Positions 26,832-36,094 are shown, counted from the first letter of the stretch. The stretch is DNA of 64,000 nucleotides from Cylindrospermum stagnale PCC 7417 (GCF_000317535.1 NC_019757.1:5359501-5423500), one strand, 5' to 3'. Numbers and translations: made by a program. The notes: a model not told the origin generated them from the sequence alone.

Positions 26832-27209
26832 ATGTTAAGTCCTGTAGTAACGCTGAGTATCTTTCAAAAACAACCAGGACCTAAAGCCTTTTCGGCAGGT
26901 GACATTATCTTTGAAGAAGGACAACCTGGTGATTTGATGTACGGAATTTTGGAAGGAGAGGTTGAGGTAGTTGTCAATAACCAAGTTGTGGAGACAATTG
27001 CAGCCAGCGAAGTTTTTGGTGCGGGGGTACTGGTGGGGGTAAAAAATAGAACTTATACCGCTATTGCTAAGACTGACTGCAAGCTGGCTTATATTGATGA
27101 ATCTGCGTTTCTCTTTGCTGTTCAGGAAACACCCACTTTTGCGCTGAAGGTGATGAAGAGTTATTCTGAACGCCTAAGCCGTGTGGAACATCAGCTTTCC
27201 AGTTTATAA
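26832..27209 (+). CDS. Cyclic nucleotide-binding-domain protein (no output domain)
   Basis: A 125-residue single cNMP-binding domain. It shows the jelly-roll stretch FSAGDIIFEEGQPGDLMYGI then LEGEVEV, and FGAGVLVG in the phosphate-binding cassette region, but without the FGE...R..T/A-A motif that grips cAMP, so ligand binding is doubtful. No helix-turn-helix or enzyme domain follows. Cyanobacteria carry such stand-alone domains as presumed signalling modules. An upstream ATG at 26781 gives a poor extension. Confidence 0.75.
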   Translation: MLSPVVTLSIFQKQPGPKAFSAGDIIFEEGQPGDLMYGILEGEVEVVVNNQVVETIAASEVFGAGVLVGVKNRTYTAIAKTDCKLAYIDESAFLFAVQETPTFALKVMKSYSERLSRVEHQLSSL

Positions 27210-27464
27210 TACCTCGTTCCCAGCCGACCGCTGGGAATGCCTCCGGGGGGTTCTACCTCCAGTCTAGGGGGTGAATAAAATAATTTTGTCTCGCGCAAAG
27301 GCGCAAAGGTACAAAGGAAGAAAAAGATGTTTAAGGCGGTTAGAAACCGCGTCTACACAGGCAAAACCCACCTGGGTTTCAAATACTTAATTTTCCTTAG
27401 TCCACGGAGGTGGACTTCGTTTGTGTAGCCGCGAATTCTATTCGCCCTGGCTCTTTTGTTGGGT
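27210..27464. other. Intergenic repeat scraps
   Basis: About 255 bases with GCGCAAAGGCGCAAAG and palindromic GTTAGAAACCGCGTCTAC...GTGTAGCCGCGAATTC stretches common in Nostoc spacers. No open frame. Confidence 0.5.
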
Positions 27465-27716
27465 GTTCGATAAGCTTAAGATAGCGATGCGTTACTTTTG
27501 TTAAGTGTTAGATAAGCTTAAAATAACGATGCGTTGCTTTTGTTGGGCGTTCGATAAGCTTAAGATAGCGATGCGTTGCTTTTGTTGGGTGTTCGATAAG
27601 CTTAAGATAGCGATGCGTTGCTTTTGTTGGGTGTTCGATAAGCTTAAGATAGCGATGCGTTACTTTTGTTGGGTGTTCGATAAGCTTAAGATAGCGATGC
27701 GTTACACTACGCGACA
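27465..27716 (+). repeat. 42-bp tandem minisatellite, six copies
   Basis: Units begin at 27465, 27507, 27549, 27591, 27633 and 27675, exactly 42 bp apart. The unit starts GTTCGATAAGCTTAAGATAG and continues CGATGCGTTRCTTTTGTTGGGT. Copies 3-6 differ at one or two positions; copies 1-2 are more diverged. Because 42 is divisible by 3, open frames appear on both strands but they have no coding character. Confidence 0.95.
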
Positions 27717-27746
27717 ACACACTCTACTTTGCTATGATTTATTTAT

Positions 27747-30407
27747 CTAAAGATTGCCATCAGGCTGATGAGTATCGCGCAAATATTGCAGGCTTTTACG
27801 GAAGGTAATAGTATTAGGATGATTTATCCCTAGCCGTAGTTCAGCAATCTCTAAAGCTTGGATGTACAAAAGTTTGGCTTCACTGTACTTTCCTTGAAAA
27901 TAGTAGAGTCCAGCCAAATTATTTAGGCTAGTTGCGACTGAGGGGTGTGATTCTCCCAGCAGTCGTTTTTTCAATTCCAAAGCTTGGATGTACAAAGGTT
28001 CGGCTTCGCTGTACCTTCCTTGAGAATTGTAGAGTAATGCCAAATTATTCAGGCTAGTTGCAACATCGGGGTGTGCTTCTACCAGCAGGCGTTTAATCAA
28101 TTTCAAAGCTTGGATGTACAAAGGTTCGGCTTCGCTGTACCTTCCTTGAGAATAGTAGAGTCTAGCCAGATTATTCAGACTAGCTGCGATATTGGGGTGT
28201 GATTCTCCCAGCAGGGATTTTCTCAATTCTAAGGCTTGGATAAACAAAGGTTCGGCGTCACTGTATTTTCCTTGAGAATTATAGAGAAAAGCCAGATTAT
28301 TCAAGCTAGTTGCAACATCGGGGTGTGATTCTCCCAGCAAGCGTTTACTCAATTTCAAAGCTTGGATATACAAAGGTTCGGCTTCACTATACTTTCCTTG
28401 AAAATAGTAGAGTAATGCCAGATTATTCAGGCTAGCTGCGACATTGGGGTGTGATTCTCCCAGCAGGCGTTTACTCAATTCTAAAGCTTGGATATACAAA
28501 ACTTCGGCTTCGCTGTATTTTCCTTGAGAAGTGTAGAGTGCAGCCATATTATTCAGGCTAGATGCAACATCGGGGTGTGATTCTCCCAGCAAGCGTTTTC
28601 TCAATTCTAAAGCTTGAATGTACAAAAATTCAGCTTCACTGTACTTTCCTTGGAATTCGTAAAGTCCAGCCAGATTATTTAGGCTAGTTGCGACGTCGGG
28701 GTGTGATTCTCCCAGCAGCCGTTTTCTTAATTCTAAAGCTTGGATGTACAAAGGTTTGGCTTCACTGTACTTTCCTTGAGAAGTGTAGAGTGCAGCCAAA
28801 TTATTTAGGCTAGATGCGACATCGGGGTGAGATTCTCCCAGCAGGCGTTTACTCAATTCCAAAGTTTGGATATACAAAACTTCGGCTTCGCTGTATTTTC
28901 CTTGAGAATAGTAGAGTCCAGCCAGATTATTTAGGCTAGTTGCGATATCGGGGTGTGATTCTCCTAGCAGCCGTTTACTCAATTCTAAAGCTTGGATGTA
29001 CAAAGGTTCAGCTTCACTGTACCTTCCTTGAGATTTGTAGAGTCCAGCTAAATTATTCAGGCTAGATGCGACAGAGGGGTGTGATTCTCCCAAGCGTTTT
29101 CTAGCAATTGATAAACATTGTTCACGCCAAGGTAAGGCTTGCTGATATGCTCCTTGTCCTTCATATAATCTACCTAAGCCAACAAAAGGCCAGATTAAAT
29201 CTTCATCACTTAACGAATTTTGTTGAACGGTTGCAGCTTCACCAAGGTGAGGAATATCAAGGGTGAATGAGGCGATTTGTTCTTGAGTGGGTGTTTGAGG
29301 AATTTCCTGCGCTACTGCTACCACAACTCGACAAAAATCGCGCTTTAGTTCATCAGCATCAGTTAATTCTTCTCGTTTACCGCGCATAAATTCTCGAATT
29401 AGTTGATGTAGTTGATAACTTTCTCCACCAATATCCTCCAGCAAACTCAAATTCACTAAAAAATCATCTCGCAAATCTTCTAAATCTTCTGCTTCTACAT
29501 CAGCTAGACACTGTTCTACCAAATTCCAAGGGATAGGCGCTAAAGCAAAAACACTCAGCAGACAAGCTAATTGTTGCGCTTGCTTGTCTAATTCTTGCCA
29601 ACTCAACTCAAATGCTGCTTGTACACCCCGCTTTGCTGTCATCTCTGGGGATGTTTCTGTGAGTGAACGATGTTTTAAACCTAACCTTTCCCGCATTTGG
29701 GCCAGAGACAAGTTATTTTTGCGTTTTAAATATCGTCCCACCAACTCTAAACCCAAAGGCAAAAATCCTAAGTCTGCACAAAGTTGTTTCGCTTCTTCTA
29801 TTTCTCTCTTGATTCGTTCATCCCCAAGATAAGAAACCAGCAAATCTAAAGCTGGTGTTTCATCCAAAACTTTTAAAGATAACTGCTGAAAAGATTCGCC
29901 TAACCACTTAACCCTAGTGGTGATGAGAACTTTAAACTTAAACTTTGGCAAACTTGGCGGTAAATATGCTTCGACTTGCTGATATGTTGAAACATCATCC
30001 AGCACCACCAGCACTTCACCCTCTGGCCATTGTCGCCAGCAGTAATTAATCTTAGCTGGTAAATCTAAATCTTCTGGTAACTGTAAACCTAACTCTTGTC
30101 TCGCAAACTGCAAAATCTGAATTCCCACATCTTCATTCCGCACCCGCAACCAGCAAACACCGCCAGGATATGTACTTTGCTCCCAATGATGCAACGCATA
30201 TTGCAGCGCTAATTCTGTTTTACCTACACCACTCATCCCAGCGACAGCAGTTATCGCTACTCGTTCTGTCTGCTGTAACTGCTGGTGTAGGTTTGCGAGT
30301 GCTTCATCACGTCCGACAAATTTAATTACACCACTGCGGCGCAGGTTTTGCGGTATTCCAGTGTGGGAATTTGACTTTACCTGTTCCCGTTCAGGCGTCT
30401 GTAGTCA
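27747..30407 (-). pseudogene. NB-ARC ATPase with tetratricopeptide repeats; rear part of a gene split by an in-frame stop
   Basis: A STAND-type signalling protein part. The frame is open from just after a TGA at 30407-30405 to 27747. Reading: IPQNLRRSGVIKFVGRDEAL, Walker A GMSGVGKTELAL, Walker B VLVVLDDVSTY, LITTRVKWLG and LGFLPLGLELVGRYL, a winged-helix region, then TPRs. Ten nearly identical 42-residue kinesin-light-chain-type TPRs (each like SLNNLAGLYYSQGKYSEAE) and one diverged copy fill the C-terminal half. From the TGA to the first ATG (30236, inside the P-loop) there is no ATG, GTG or TTG, so no complete protein can begin here. It is in frame with the 134-codon gene upstream; one TGA separates them. 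Defence or signalling role inferred. Confidence 0.75.
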
Positions 30408-30809
30408 GAAGTTAAGAGTATTACCAGAAATAGTATTATTTCCACCTTTAATATTTATCCCTTGCCAATTTTCAATAATCGTTTTAGTTAATTGCGGTTG
30501 TGCTTCAGTGGCTACAGTTTCCACCGCTTGAGCAATTTCTGGGTCTTTTTTCGCTGCTTCCTCAACTTGTTGCCCAATCAGCACGGCTTGGCCGTAATCT
30601 AGAGGTTGGGTTTGTGCCTGTTCTATGGCTTTCGCTGTCTCTGGTTGCTTGCGCTTCAACAGAGAAAATAACTTACCACCAGCCTCTAAAGTCTTTTCCC
30701 CCAAGATTTCCCCAGTTTTTTCAATGGCTTTGGTAATGACCAAAGTGGCGATCTGCGCTTCGCAGCAGCGCTTCGCTATCGCAGATGCTGTCAGTGAAAC
30801 AGGTTCCAT
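30405..30809 (-). pseudogene. N-terminal part of the split NB-ARC/TPR gene
   Basis: 134 codons, ending NNTISGNTLNF then TGA. It begins MEPVSLTASAIA, then KRCCEAQ, then IATLVITKAIEKTGEILG, followed by a helical segment and the conserved-looking linker INIKGGNNTISGNTLNF that in related cyanobacterial proteins leads into the NB-ARC domain. It is likely an effector-associated or membrane-proximal domain, function unknown. The next codons after the TGA stay in frame with the NB-ARC part. The extra residues KRCCEAQ are encoded by a GCGATAGCGAAGC-type repeat at 30748-30782. The piece could still be translated alone. Confidence 0.65.
30748..30782. repeat. Small palindromic repeat inserted in frame into coding DNA
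   Basis: On the + strand GCGATCTGCGCTTCGCAG then CAGCGCTTCGCTATCGC, an imperfect palindrome. It encodes the additional KRCCEAQ in the protein. Similar pieces (CGAAGCGTAGCGATAG at 7613, GCCACGCTTCGCTATC at 22053) occur elsewhere. Confidence 0.65.
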
Positions 30810-30861
30810 ATTATAATTTAGTTAAAATGGGGACTTTACTGGTATCTATTCTACCTTGTTC

Positions 30862-30923
30862 GTAGTAAGCGCTTCAGCGCTTTTACCTTTAACTGCACCG
30901 GAAAGCACTGAAGTGCTTACTAC
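30862..30923. repeat. GTAGTAAG dispersed palindromic repeat
   Basis: GTAGTAAGCGCTTCAGCGCTT and, 20 bases on, AAGCACTGAAGTGCTTACTAC. The ends match the copies at 15220 and 36572; the inner palindrome differs. It lies between the split NB-ARC gene and the methyltransferase gene. Confidence 0.75.
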
Positions 30924-30931
30924 AAACTGAA

Positions 30932-31837
30932 TTATTCCAAATGAGTGCTGTAGGCGCTAAAACCATAAGCCAACTTGGCTCTTTCAGCATCTGATGATGG
31001 CTTCAAACTTCTATTAATTGATTTAGCAAACGGCACCGGAATCGCTTTGATTATTTCCGGAAAAATTGCATATTCTTTCGTTGGTTCCACAGTGTATTGT
31101 GGACACTTCGCCTTCATTCCCGCAGTCGCTAACATTTCGTCAATTTCAGCCGCTGAATATTGCTTGAGATAAACAGGGTTTTTGCTAAATACGTTGATAT
31201 TTCTGATAAAATTATGGACAAGGTGCGAAGGACAATCTTTGTTATGAAAAGAATGATTGAAAACGAAAATTCCACCGGGTTTGAGAACGCGAGCTATTTC
31301 TGCCATCAGGTTTCTTAACTGGGCATCTGGAATATGCATAAAAACGCAGTTAGAAATGACCAAATCTATAGAATTATCTGCTAAAGGCAAAATTTCCGCA
31401 GAATTGCAAATTAAGTTAAATTCCGCATCAGGGAAAAAATTATATTCTTGCTTAACCTTGACTAACCGCCGCAACAAAGGTTCAGAAATATCAATTCCAT
31501 AATATTTCTGACAACGGAGATTTTTATCTATAGAGAGATGCAAAGGAGCGCGACCATAACCACAACCAAGCTCTAAAATAGAATCAACAGATTTATTTTG
31601 AGGAAACTTATCCCAAGTGCCGCCAGGTCTGCCACCTAACAGAGTGTAATCTTGTTTGATGGGCGATGCTTCCGTAACTTTCTCAATTTTTTGGGAACCA
31701 TAGTAGGTTTTACCAATTCTGTCCCATGTTTGCTTGTGCTTAGTTTCATTTAACTGTGCATAATCGCTGGGAAAATAAATACCATCTCTCAATTCAAAAT
31801 TATTCAAACTATATTGAGCATTGGCGGCTGCACTCAT
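30932..31837 (-). CDS. SAM-dependent class I methyltransferase
   Basis: A 301-residue methyltransferase with the SAM motif ILELGCGYGRAPLHLS (residues 88-103), the acidic loop YYGIDISEPLLRRL, motif II-like DLVISNCVFMHIPD and RVLKPGGIFVFNHSF. The fold is the UbiE/Coq5-like group. The substrate is unknown. It is monocistronic. Confidence 0.9.
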   Translation of the reverse strand: MSAAANAQYSLNNFELRDGIYFPSDYAQLNETKHKQTWDRIGKTYYGSQKIEKVTEASPIKQDYTLLGGRPGGTWDKFPQNKSVDSILELGCGYGRAPLHLSIDKNLRCQKYYGIDISEPLLRRLVKVKQEYNFFPDAEFNLICNSAEILPLADNSIDLVISNCVFMHIPDAQLRNLMAEIARVLKPGGIFVFNHSFHNKDCPSHLVHNFIRNINVFSKNPVYLKQYSAAEIDEMLATAGMKAKCPQYTVEPTKEYAIFPEIIKAIPVPFAKSINRSLKPSSDAERAKLAYGFSAYSTHLE

Positions 31838-31998
31838 AAAATTATTCCTGACGATAAATTAAGTCTGTCTTCTGTTATACTCTCAACTCAGCATTAACAG
31901 CAAGCGCTTTTAACAAGTATACATAGCTGACTGCTGATATCAAGACCGTCTAATAACTGCCCCTAATCCGCTCTTTGCCAGACTACGGTGTACACACA

Positions 31999-32141
31999 AG
32001 TCTCTCTCGATACAAGATATGGCTCACTTATCTCCTTTGGCACACGACCATATCAATATGCTAGGGCGCTACCACTTTAATTTACCTGAGTCCTTGAAGA
32101 ATTTGGGAATGCGTCTTTTGCGTTCTGATACTTCTTTGTAA
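31999..32141 (+). pseudogene. Remnant of a transposase C-terminus (Tn3-like)
   Basis: Open reading of about 45 codons containing HLSPLAHDHINMLGRYHFNL ending in TAA at 32139-32141. The LSPL-x-HINMLGRY pattern is what I recall from the extreme C-terminus of Tn3-family transposases (LSPx...H...GxY). No catalytic part or terminal inverted repeat is found around it. The identification is moderate; it could be another DDE enzyme. Confidence 0.4.
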
Positions 32142-32474
32142 GCATTGTGGACTGAAACTCATTTCCAGTAAGGCTTTCAGCCTTAGCGTAAGTTTCTGCG
32201 CGATTGCTGATGCTGTTGGCGAAAGTGTTACAAGTTTTCCTATAGGCGTGTTGCACATCTAAAAGAGCAACGATAAATTAAGGATATGATCTTTGTAATA
32301 CGTTTAGATACATTTATATTTCATTCGCTATGTTGATTGCTACCAAAACGCCAATACCTGAAATTAACTGAATTTACTATGATTTGATAATTTACGAAGT
32401 CCTGAATTTAACTCAACTTTGAATTTAAAAAACCAAGCACAATTACAAGTAAATAAATTTACAGTGACAAATGT
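32142..32474. other. Gene-free AT-rich stretch before the amide hydrolase gene
   Basis: About 330 bases with no gene. It holds AAGGCTTTCAGCCTTAGCGT at about 32170, a small hairpin (AAGGCTTTCAGCCTT), and long A+T runs nearer 32400-32460 that probably contain the promoter of the next gene. Confidence 0.45.
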
Positions 32475-33935
32475 ATGAAACGTTACATCAGAAGTTTTTC
32501 ATTGGCTATACCGTTTCTATTGGTTGGAATTGCCGCACTAGTAGCCTGCGATTTCACACAAGAAGGCTTTAATATTCATCAAGCACTGAGCAACTCGATG
32601 AATGATTTGCACCTTGGATTAATACCAGTAGTATTACTTGGTTGTACCCGTGCAATATATGTTGCTAACGAGGAAACAAAATCAATTTTTACCATGCGTA
32701 GCATGGACTGGGCTGATCCAAATATGTCCATAAGTTTATGGGCATCACCTAGAAATAGCTATCGGACAGGTGTTGGTGAAAGTGATGAGGGTTACCCGTT
32801 AACATGGGAATCTAAGTATAAGAGCCTCGTTGTATGTAATTATGGAAAGTCTACGACTGATGGCATCAACGAGGAGGGCTTAGTTGCCAATCTGCTTTTT
32901 CTAGCACAAGCTGACTACACGCATGATGAACAGTCCAATAAGCCGCGTTTACCGATTAGTGGTTTGGCACAGTATGTACTGGACAACTATGCAAACGTCC
33001 AAGAAGCTGTAGATGGGTTAAAGGAGGAGCCATTTTTTATTGTGACTTCTGACATAGCCTTAGCAACATTAGACAGAGAAAACAGTAAATTCAAAGTAAG
33101 TACTAAAAACATAGTTTTACATTTGTCTATTTCAGATTCTCAAGGAAATTCGGCAGTCTTACAATACGTGACCGACGAGCAAACCAAGAAATCTAAATTA
33201 GTAGTGTACCACTTTCAACAGGACAAAAAAGATAAAGGCAAAGACACGGTCTCTGTCATGACTAACTCGCTGTATGAAGAGCAATTAGAACTTTTAAAGA
33301 GATTTCAAAATGAGGATGGAGAGTTTGATTGGGCAGGTAAAAATAAATCCTTTAGCTGGGATAAGCTCATGTCTAATTCAGGTTTTGAGCTGACTCCGCC
33401 AATGAATGGAGCTAATATTCGATTTCTCCGCGCCTCGTTCTACAGCAATAGAATGGACAAAATCGATAACAATTACCAAAATCAAAGACCATTCATTGAT
33501 GAGACTAACAGAGTTCTTGGTAACCCCGAATCTTATAGTATATGGGTTGATAAGTGGTCACAAAACGAAGGTGTCGCTAGAGCTTTTTCGTTGATTCGTA
33601 ATCTGTCAACGCCTTTAAATATTCAGGGAATAAATAATAACCCATTCCTTTCTTCTACACTGTGGCGTACTGTTATAGATCATAAGAAAAATCGCTATTT
33701 CTTTGAATCAACTAGGGGTTTATGTCCACTATATGTTGATCTCGACGAATTCTTTAAGGATTTAGAGACAGTGAAAAAGCTTGATATTTTGCTGTCGCCA
33801 ACAAAAAAGGGTGATCAAGGGATTGACCTACTGGAGGATCAACTAAACAAAGGAATAAAGATAGGCAAGGTTAATCATGAGTTTGTTGAGGTCGAAGATA
33901 ATAAATGGTTTTATTTTGACTATCAGAAGTCGTGA
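32475..33935 (+). CDS. Linear amide C-N hydrolase (penicillin V acylase/choloylglycine hydrolase family), lipoprotein-like
   Basis: A 486-residue Ntn-hydrolase-fold protein. A signal sequence (AIPFLLVGIAALVAC, residues 11-25) ends in a lipobox-like LVAC, suggesting a lipoprotein. The candidate nucleophile is C57 in LLGCTRAIYVANEE, followed by the family pair FTMRSMDWADPNMS, NEEGLVANLLFL and SNSGFELTPPMN. Such enzymes use an N-terminal cysteine to split amide bonds in penicillins, bile salts or N-acyl homoserine lactones. An internal cysteine 56 residues from the start would need processing. It is larger than typical (about 330-350), with insertions. The gene is AT-richer than its neighbours. 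Confidence 0.75.
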   Translation: MKRYIRSFSLAIPFLLVGIAALVACDFTQEGFNIHQALSNSMNDLHLGLIPVVLLGCTRAIYVANEETKSIFTMRSMDWADPNMSISLWASPRNSYRTGVGESDEGYPLTWESKYKSLVVCNYGKSTTDGINEEGLVANLLFLAQADYTHDEQSNKPRLPISGLAQYVLDNYANVQEAVDGLKEEPFFIVTSDIALATLDRENSKFKVSTKNIVLHLSISDSQGNSAVLQYVTDEQTKKSKLVVYHFQQDKKDKGKDTVSVMTNSLYEEQLELLKRFQNEDGEFDWAGKNKSFSWDKLMSNSGFELTPPMNGANIRFLRASFYSNRMDKIDNNYQNQRPFIDETNRVLGNPESYSIWVDKWSQNEGVARAFSLIRNLSTPLNIQGINNNPFLSSTLWRTVIDHKKNRYFFESTRGLCPLYVDLDEFFKDLETVKKLDILLSPTKKGDQGIDLLEDQLNKGIKIGKVNHEFVEVEDNKWFYFDYQKS

Positions 33936-34030
33936 CGAAGAAACTAGGGTTAAGATAAAGCGCTTTTTGTCAATCAATTAAAATACTCAAAAATTTCTCC
34001 ATAAAAATGATAATCGTGTATGGGGAATAA

Positions 34031-34063
34031 GGGGAGGAGACGAGGAATGCTCGCCTTCTCCCC
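34031..34063 (+). terminator. Hairpin downstream of the amide hydrolase gene
   Basis: GGGGAGGAGACGAG and CTCGCCTTCTCCCC pair at 12 of 14 positions around a short AATG loop, then TGAGCTTTAATTATT. A weak rho-independent terminator at best. Confidence 0.4.
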
Positions 34064-34149
34064 TGAGCTTTAATTATTATTATCTTCAAAGTGTTTGACT
34101 GGTTAAATATAGGACTTATATCCTCGATTCACAAATATTATTACCATAG

Positions 34150-34356
34150 GTCGTGGCCGATTTATATCGCCGAAGATGGAGAATTGAAGAAGCTTTATAC
34201 ACGATTAAACGATTAAGTATGGGCTACTTGGTTATTTTATGCCGTGCCAAAGAAAATCAAGATTTAGGAGTAGTTAAAGCGCTGCGAAAGCCAGTCTTCA
34301 ATCTGGATTTATCCCCTTTTGCCGCACCCTCGCAGACGTTAGTGCAATTATCTTAA
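34150..34356 (+). pseudogene. Remnant of an IS4-family-type transposase
   Basis: The frame reads VADLYRRRWRIEEALYTIKR, containing the Y-(2)-R-(3)-E-(6)-K signature of IS4 transposases (Y, R, E and K at correct spacing). About 20 residues later comes ENQDLGVVKALRKP, recalling the extreme end of the same protein. Between and before them the rest of the transposase is missing. Short terminal inverted repeats were not found. It is a deletion remnant. Confidence 0.6.
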
Positions 34357-34429
34357 CTTCTCACGAATGGGGGGGTGGGGGACTGTTTCAGATACATTGG
34401 TTAAGAAACTGCAATAATGAGAGGCTGGG

Positions 34430-35941
34430 ATGACAGAAGGTTCACAACAAAAACGGGTGATAGTTGTGGGTGCCGGTTGGGCTGGTTTAGGGGCTACCTA
34501 CCATTTGGCGAAACAAGGTTATGATGTGACACTTTTAGAAGCAGGCCCTTATCCTGGTGGATTGGTGGCGGGGTGGCAAACTGCGGCTGGGAAGTCTGTA
34601 GAAGCGGGTATTCATGGCTTCTGGTATCCCTACAGAAATATATTTGCTCTTATTAATGAGTTAGGAATTAATCCCTTTACTACTTGGACTCGTTCGGCAC
34701 AATATTCGCCAGCAGGTTTGGAAGTTGAATCACCAATTTTTCAAGATTTACCGCGACTTCCTACGCCGCTGGGAACTTTTCTTTATACTCAGTTTCAGCG
34801 GTTGCCATTAGTTGACCGTCTCAGCGCTTTACCTTTGCTTTATGCTGTGGTTGATTTTGACAATTCTGATGAGGCTTGGCGACGTTATGATTTTGTAACC
34901 GCCCGTGAATTGTTTAAAGATTTTGGTGTTTCGGCACGGCTTTATAAAGAAGCTTTTGAACCTATGCTATTGGTGGGTTTATTTGCCCCTGGTGAACAAT
35001 GTTCTGCTGCTGCTACTTTAGGGATGCTTTACTTTTTTATTCTTGCTCATCAACCGGATTTTGATGTGGTTTGGTGTCGGGGAACTGTGGGGGAAAAAAT
35101 ATTTCGTCCTTGGGTAAAACGTTTAGAAGAAGCTGGTGCGAAAGTTTTACCCAAGCGCCGAGTTACGGATGTAATTGTTGATAGTCAACAACGGGCTACA
35201 GGTGTTGTTTGCGGTGATGAAGTATTTGATGCTGATGCTGTGATTTTTGCAGTTAGCGTTACGGGGATGAAAAAAATTGTTTCAACTAGCCCTAGTCTAC
35301 AAAGCTGTGAAGAATTCCGCAATTTGAGCAATTTAGGGGCTATTGATGTTTTAGCAACTCGGCTGTGGTTTGACCGCAAAATCGATATTCCTCGTCCTTC
35401 TAATGCTTGCTTTGGGTTTGATGAAACTACAGGCTGGACGTTTTTTGATTTGAATGCTTTACATGATGAATATCAAAATGAACTGGGAACGGTGATTGAA
35501 GCTGATTTCTATCATGCAAATCAGTTTCTCGGTTTGAGTGATGAGGAAATTGTGGGGATAGTTCAGGGTTATTTGGCAACTTGTGTACCAGGGTTTCGAG
35601 AAGCTAAGGTGATAGATAGTAGTGTGATTCGCTTACCAAATGCGGTAACTCATTTTGCACCGGGTAGTTATCGTTATATGTTGCCTGCAAAGACGAGTTT
35701 TGAGAATGTGTTTATGAGTGGTGACTGGATTGTTAGCCGTCACGGTTCTTGGTCGCAAGAAAAGGCTTATGTGACTGGTTTGGAGGCGGCAAATTCGGTG
35801 ATTTCTTATTTAGGAAAGGGTTCGCCTGCTGAGATTTTAGCAGTTGAGGAGGACGAAGTGCATATTCAAGCGGCGCGATCGCTCAACGAAACAGCCAGAC
35901 ACTTGGTCAAATCCATCTTACCGGACTTTTGGTTGCCGTAA
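34430..35941 (+). CDS. FAD-dependent amine oxidase/carotenoid desaturase-like protein
   Basis: A 503-residue flavoprotein. The dinucleotide-binding motif VVGAGWAGLGATYHLAKQGY (residues 12-31) and LLEAGPYPGGLVAG are followed by a domain typical of phytoene/zeta-carotene desaturases and related isomerases (HGFWYPYRNIFALINELG, WCRGTVGEKIFRPWVKRL). FMSGDWIVSRHGSWSQEKAY near the end is the C-terminal FAD motif. It is predicted peripheral to membranes and to act on a hydrophobic polyene or related compound. Which carotenoid step, if any, cannot be read from the sequence. Confidence 0.8.
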   Translation: MTEGSQQKRVIVVGAGWAGLGATYHLAKQGYDVTLLEAGPYPGGLVAGWQTAAGKSVEAGIHGFWYPYRNIFALINELGINPFTTWTRSAQYSPAGLEVESPIFQDLPRLPTPLGTFLYTQFQRLPLVDRLSALPLLYAVVDFDNSDEAWRRYDFVTARELFKDFGVSARLYKEAFEPMLLVGLFAPGEQCSAAATLGMLYFFILAHQPDFDVVWCRGTVGEKIFRPWVKRLEEAGAKVLPKRRVTDVIVDSQQRATGVVCGDEVFDADAVIFAVSVTGMKKIVSTSPSLQSCEEFRNLSNLGAIDVLATRLWFDRKIDIPRPSNACFGFDETTGWTFFDLNALHDEYQNELGTVIEADFYHANQFLGLSDEEIVGIVQGYLATCVPGFREAKVIDSSVIRLPNAVTHFAPGSYRYMLPAKTSFENVFMSGDWIVSRHGSWSQEKAYVTGLEAANSVISYLGKGSPAEILAVEEDEVHIQAARSLNETARHLVKSILPDFWLP

Positions 35942-35966
35942 TCAGCAAAAATGCCGTAGGCAAAGA

Positions 35967-36027
35967 ACCTCACCCTGGTTCTGCTACGCATAACCTGTCC
36001 CTCTCCTTGTGAAGGAGAGGGATGTCT
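35967..36027. repeat. CCTCACCCTGG-type dispersed palindromic repeat, copy 3
   Basis: ACCTCACCCTGGTTCTGCT, ACCTGTCCCTCTCCTTGTG, AAGGAGAGGGATGTCTG. The 3' half of the gene before ends 26 bases earlier. The hairpin CCCTCCCC...GGGGGTGGGG directly after (36051-36086) may be an additional terminator. Confidence 0.75.
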
Positions 36028-36094
36028 GTTAAGACTCTTTGAGGTTTTGTCTCCCCTCCCCGCTGTTTCCTGGAGGGGGTGGGGTGACATTGCT

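Noticed and set aside
27465-27750. Tandem repeats as a CRISPR array, or as coding frames on both strands
   Set aside because: Units are contiguous with no unique spacers, no cas genes are nearby, and open frames on both strands follow from the 42-bp period being a multiple of three.
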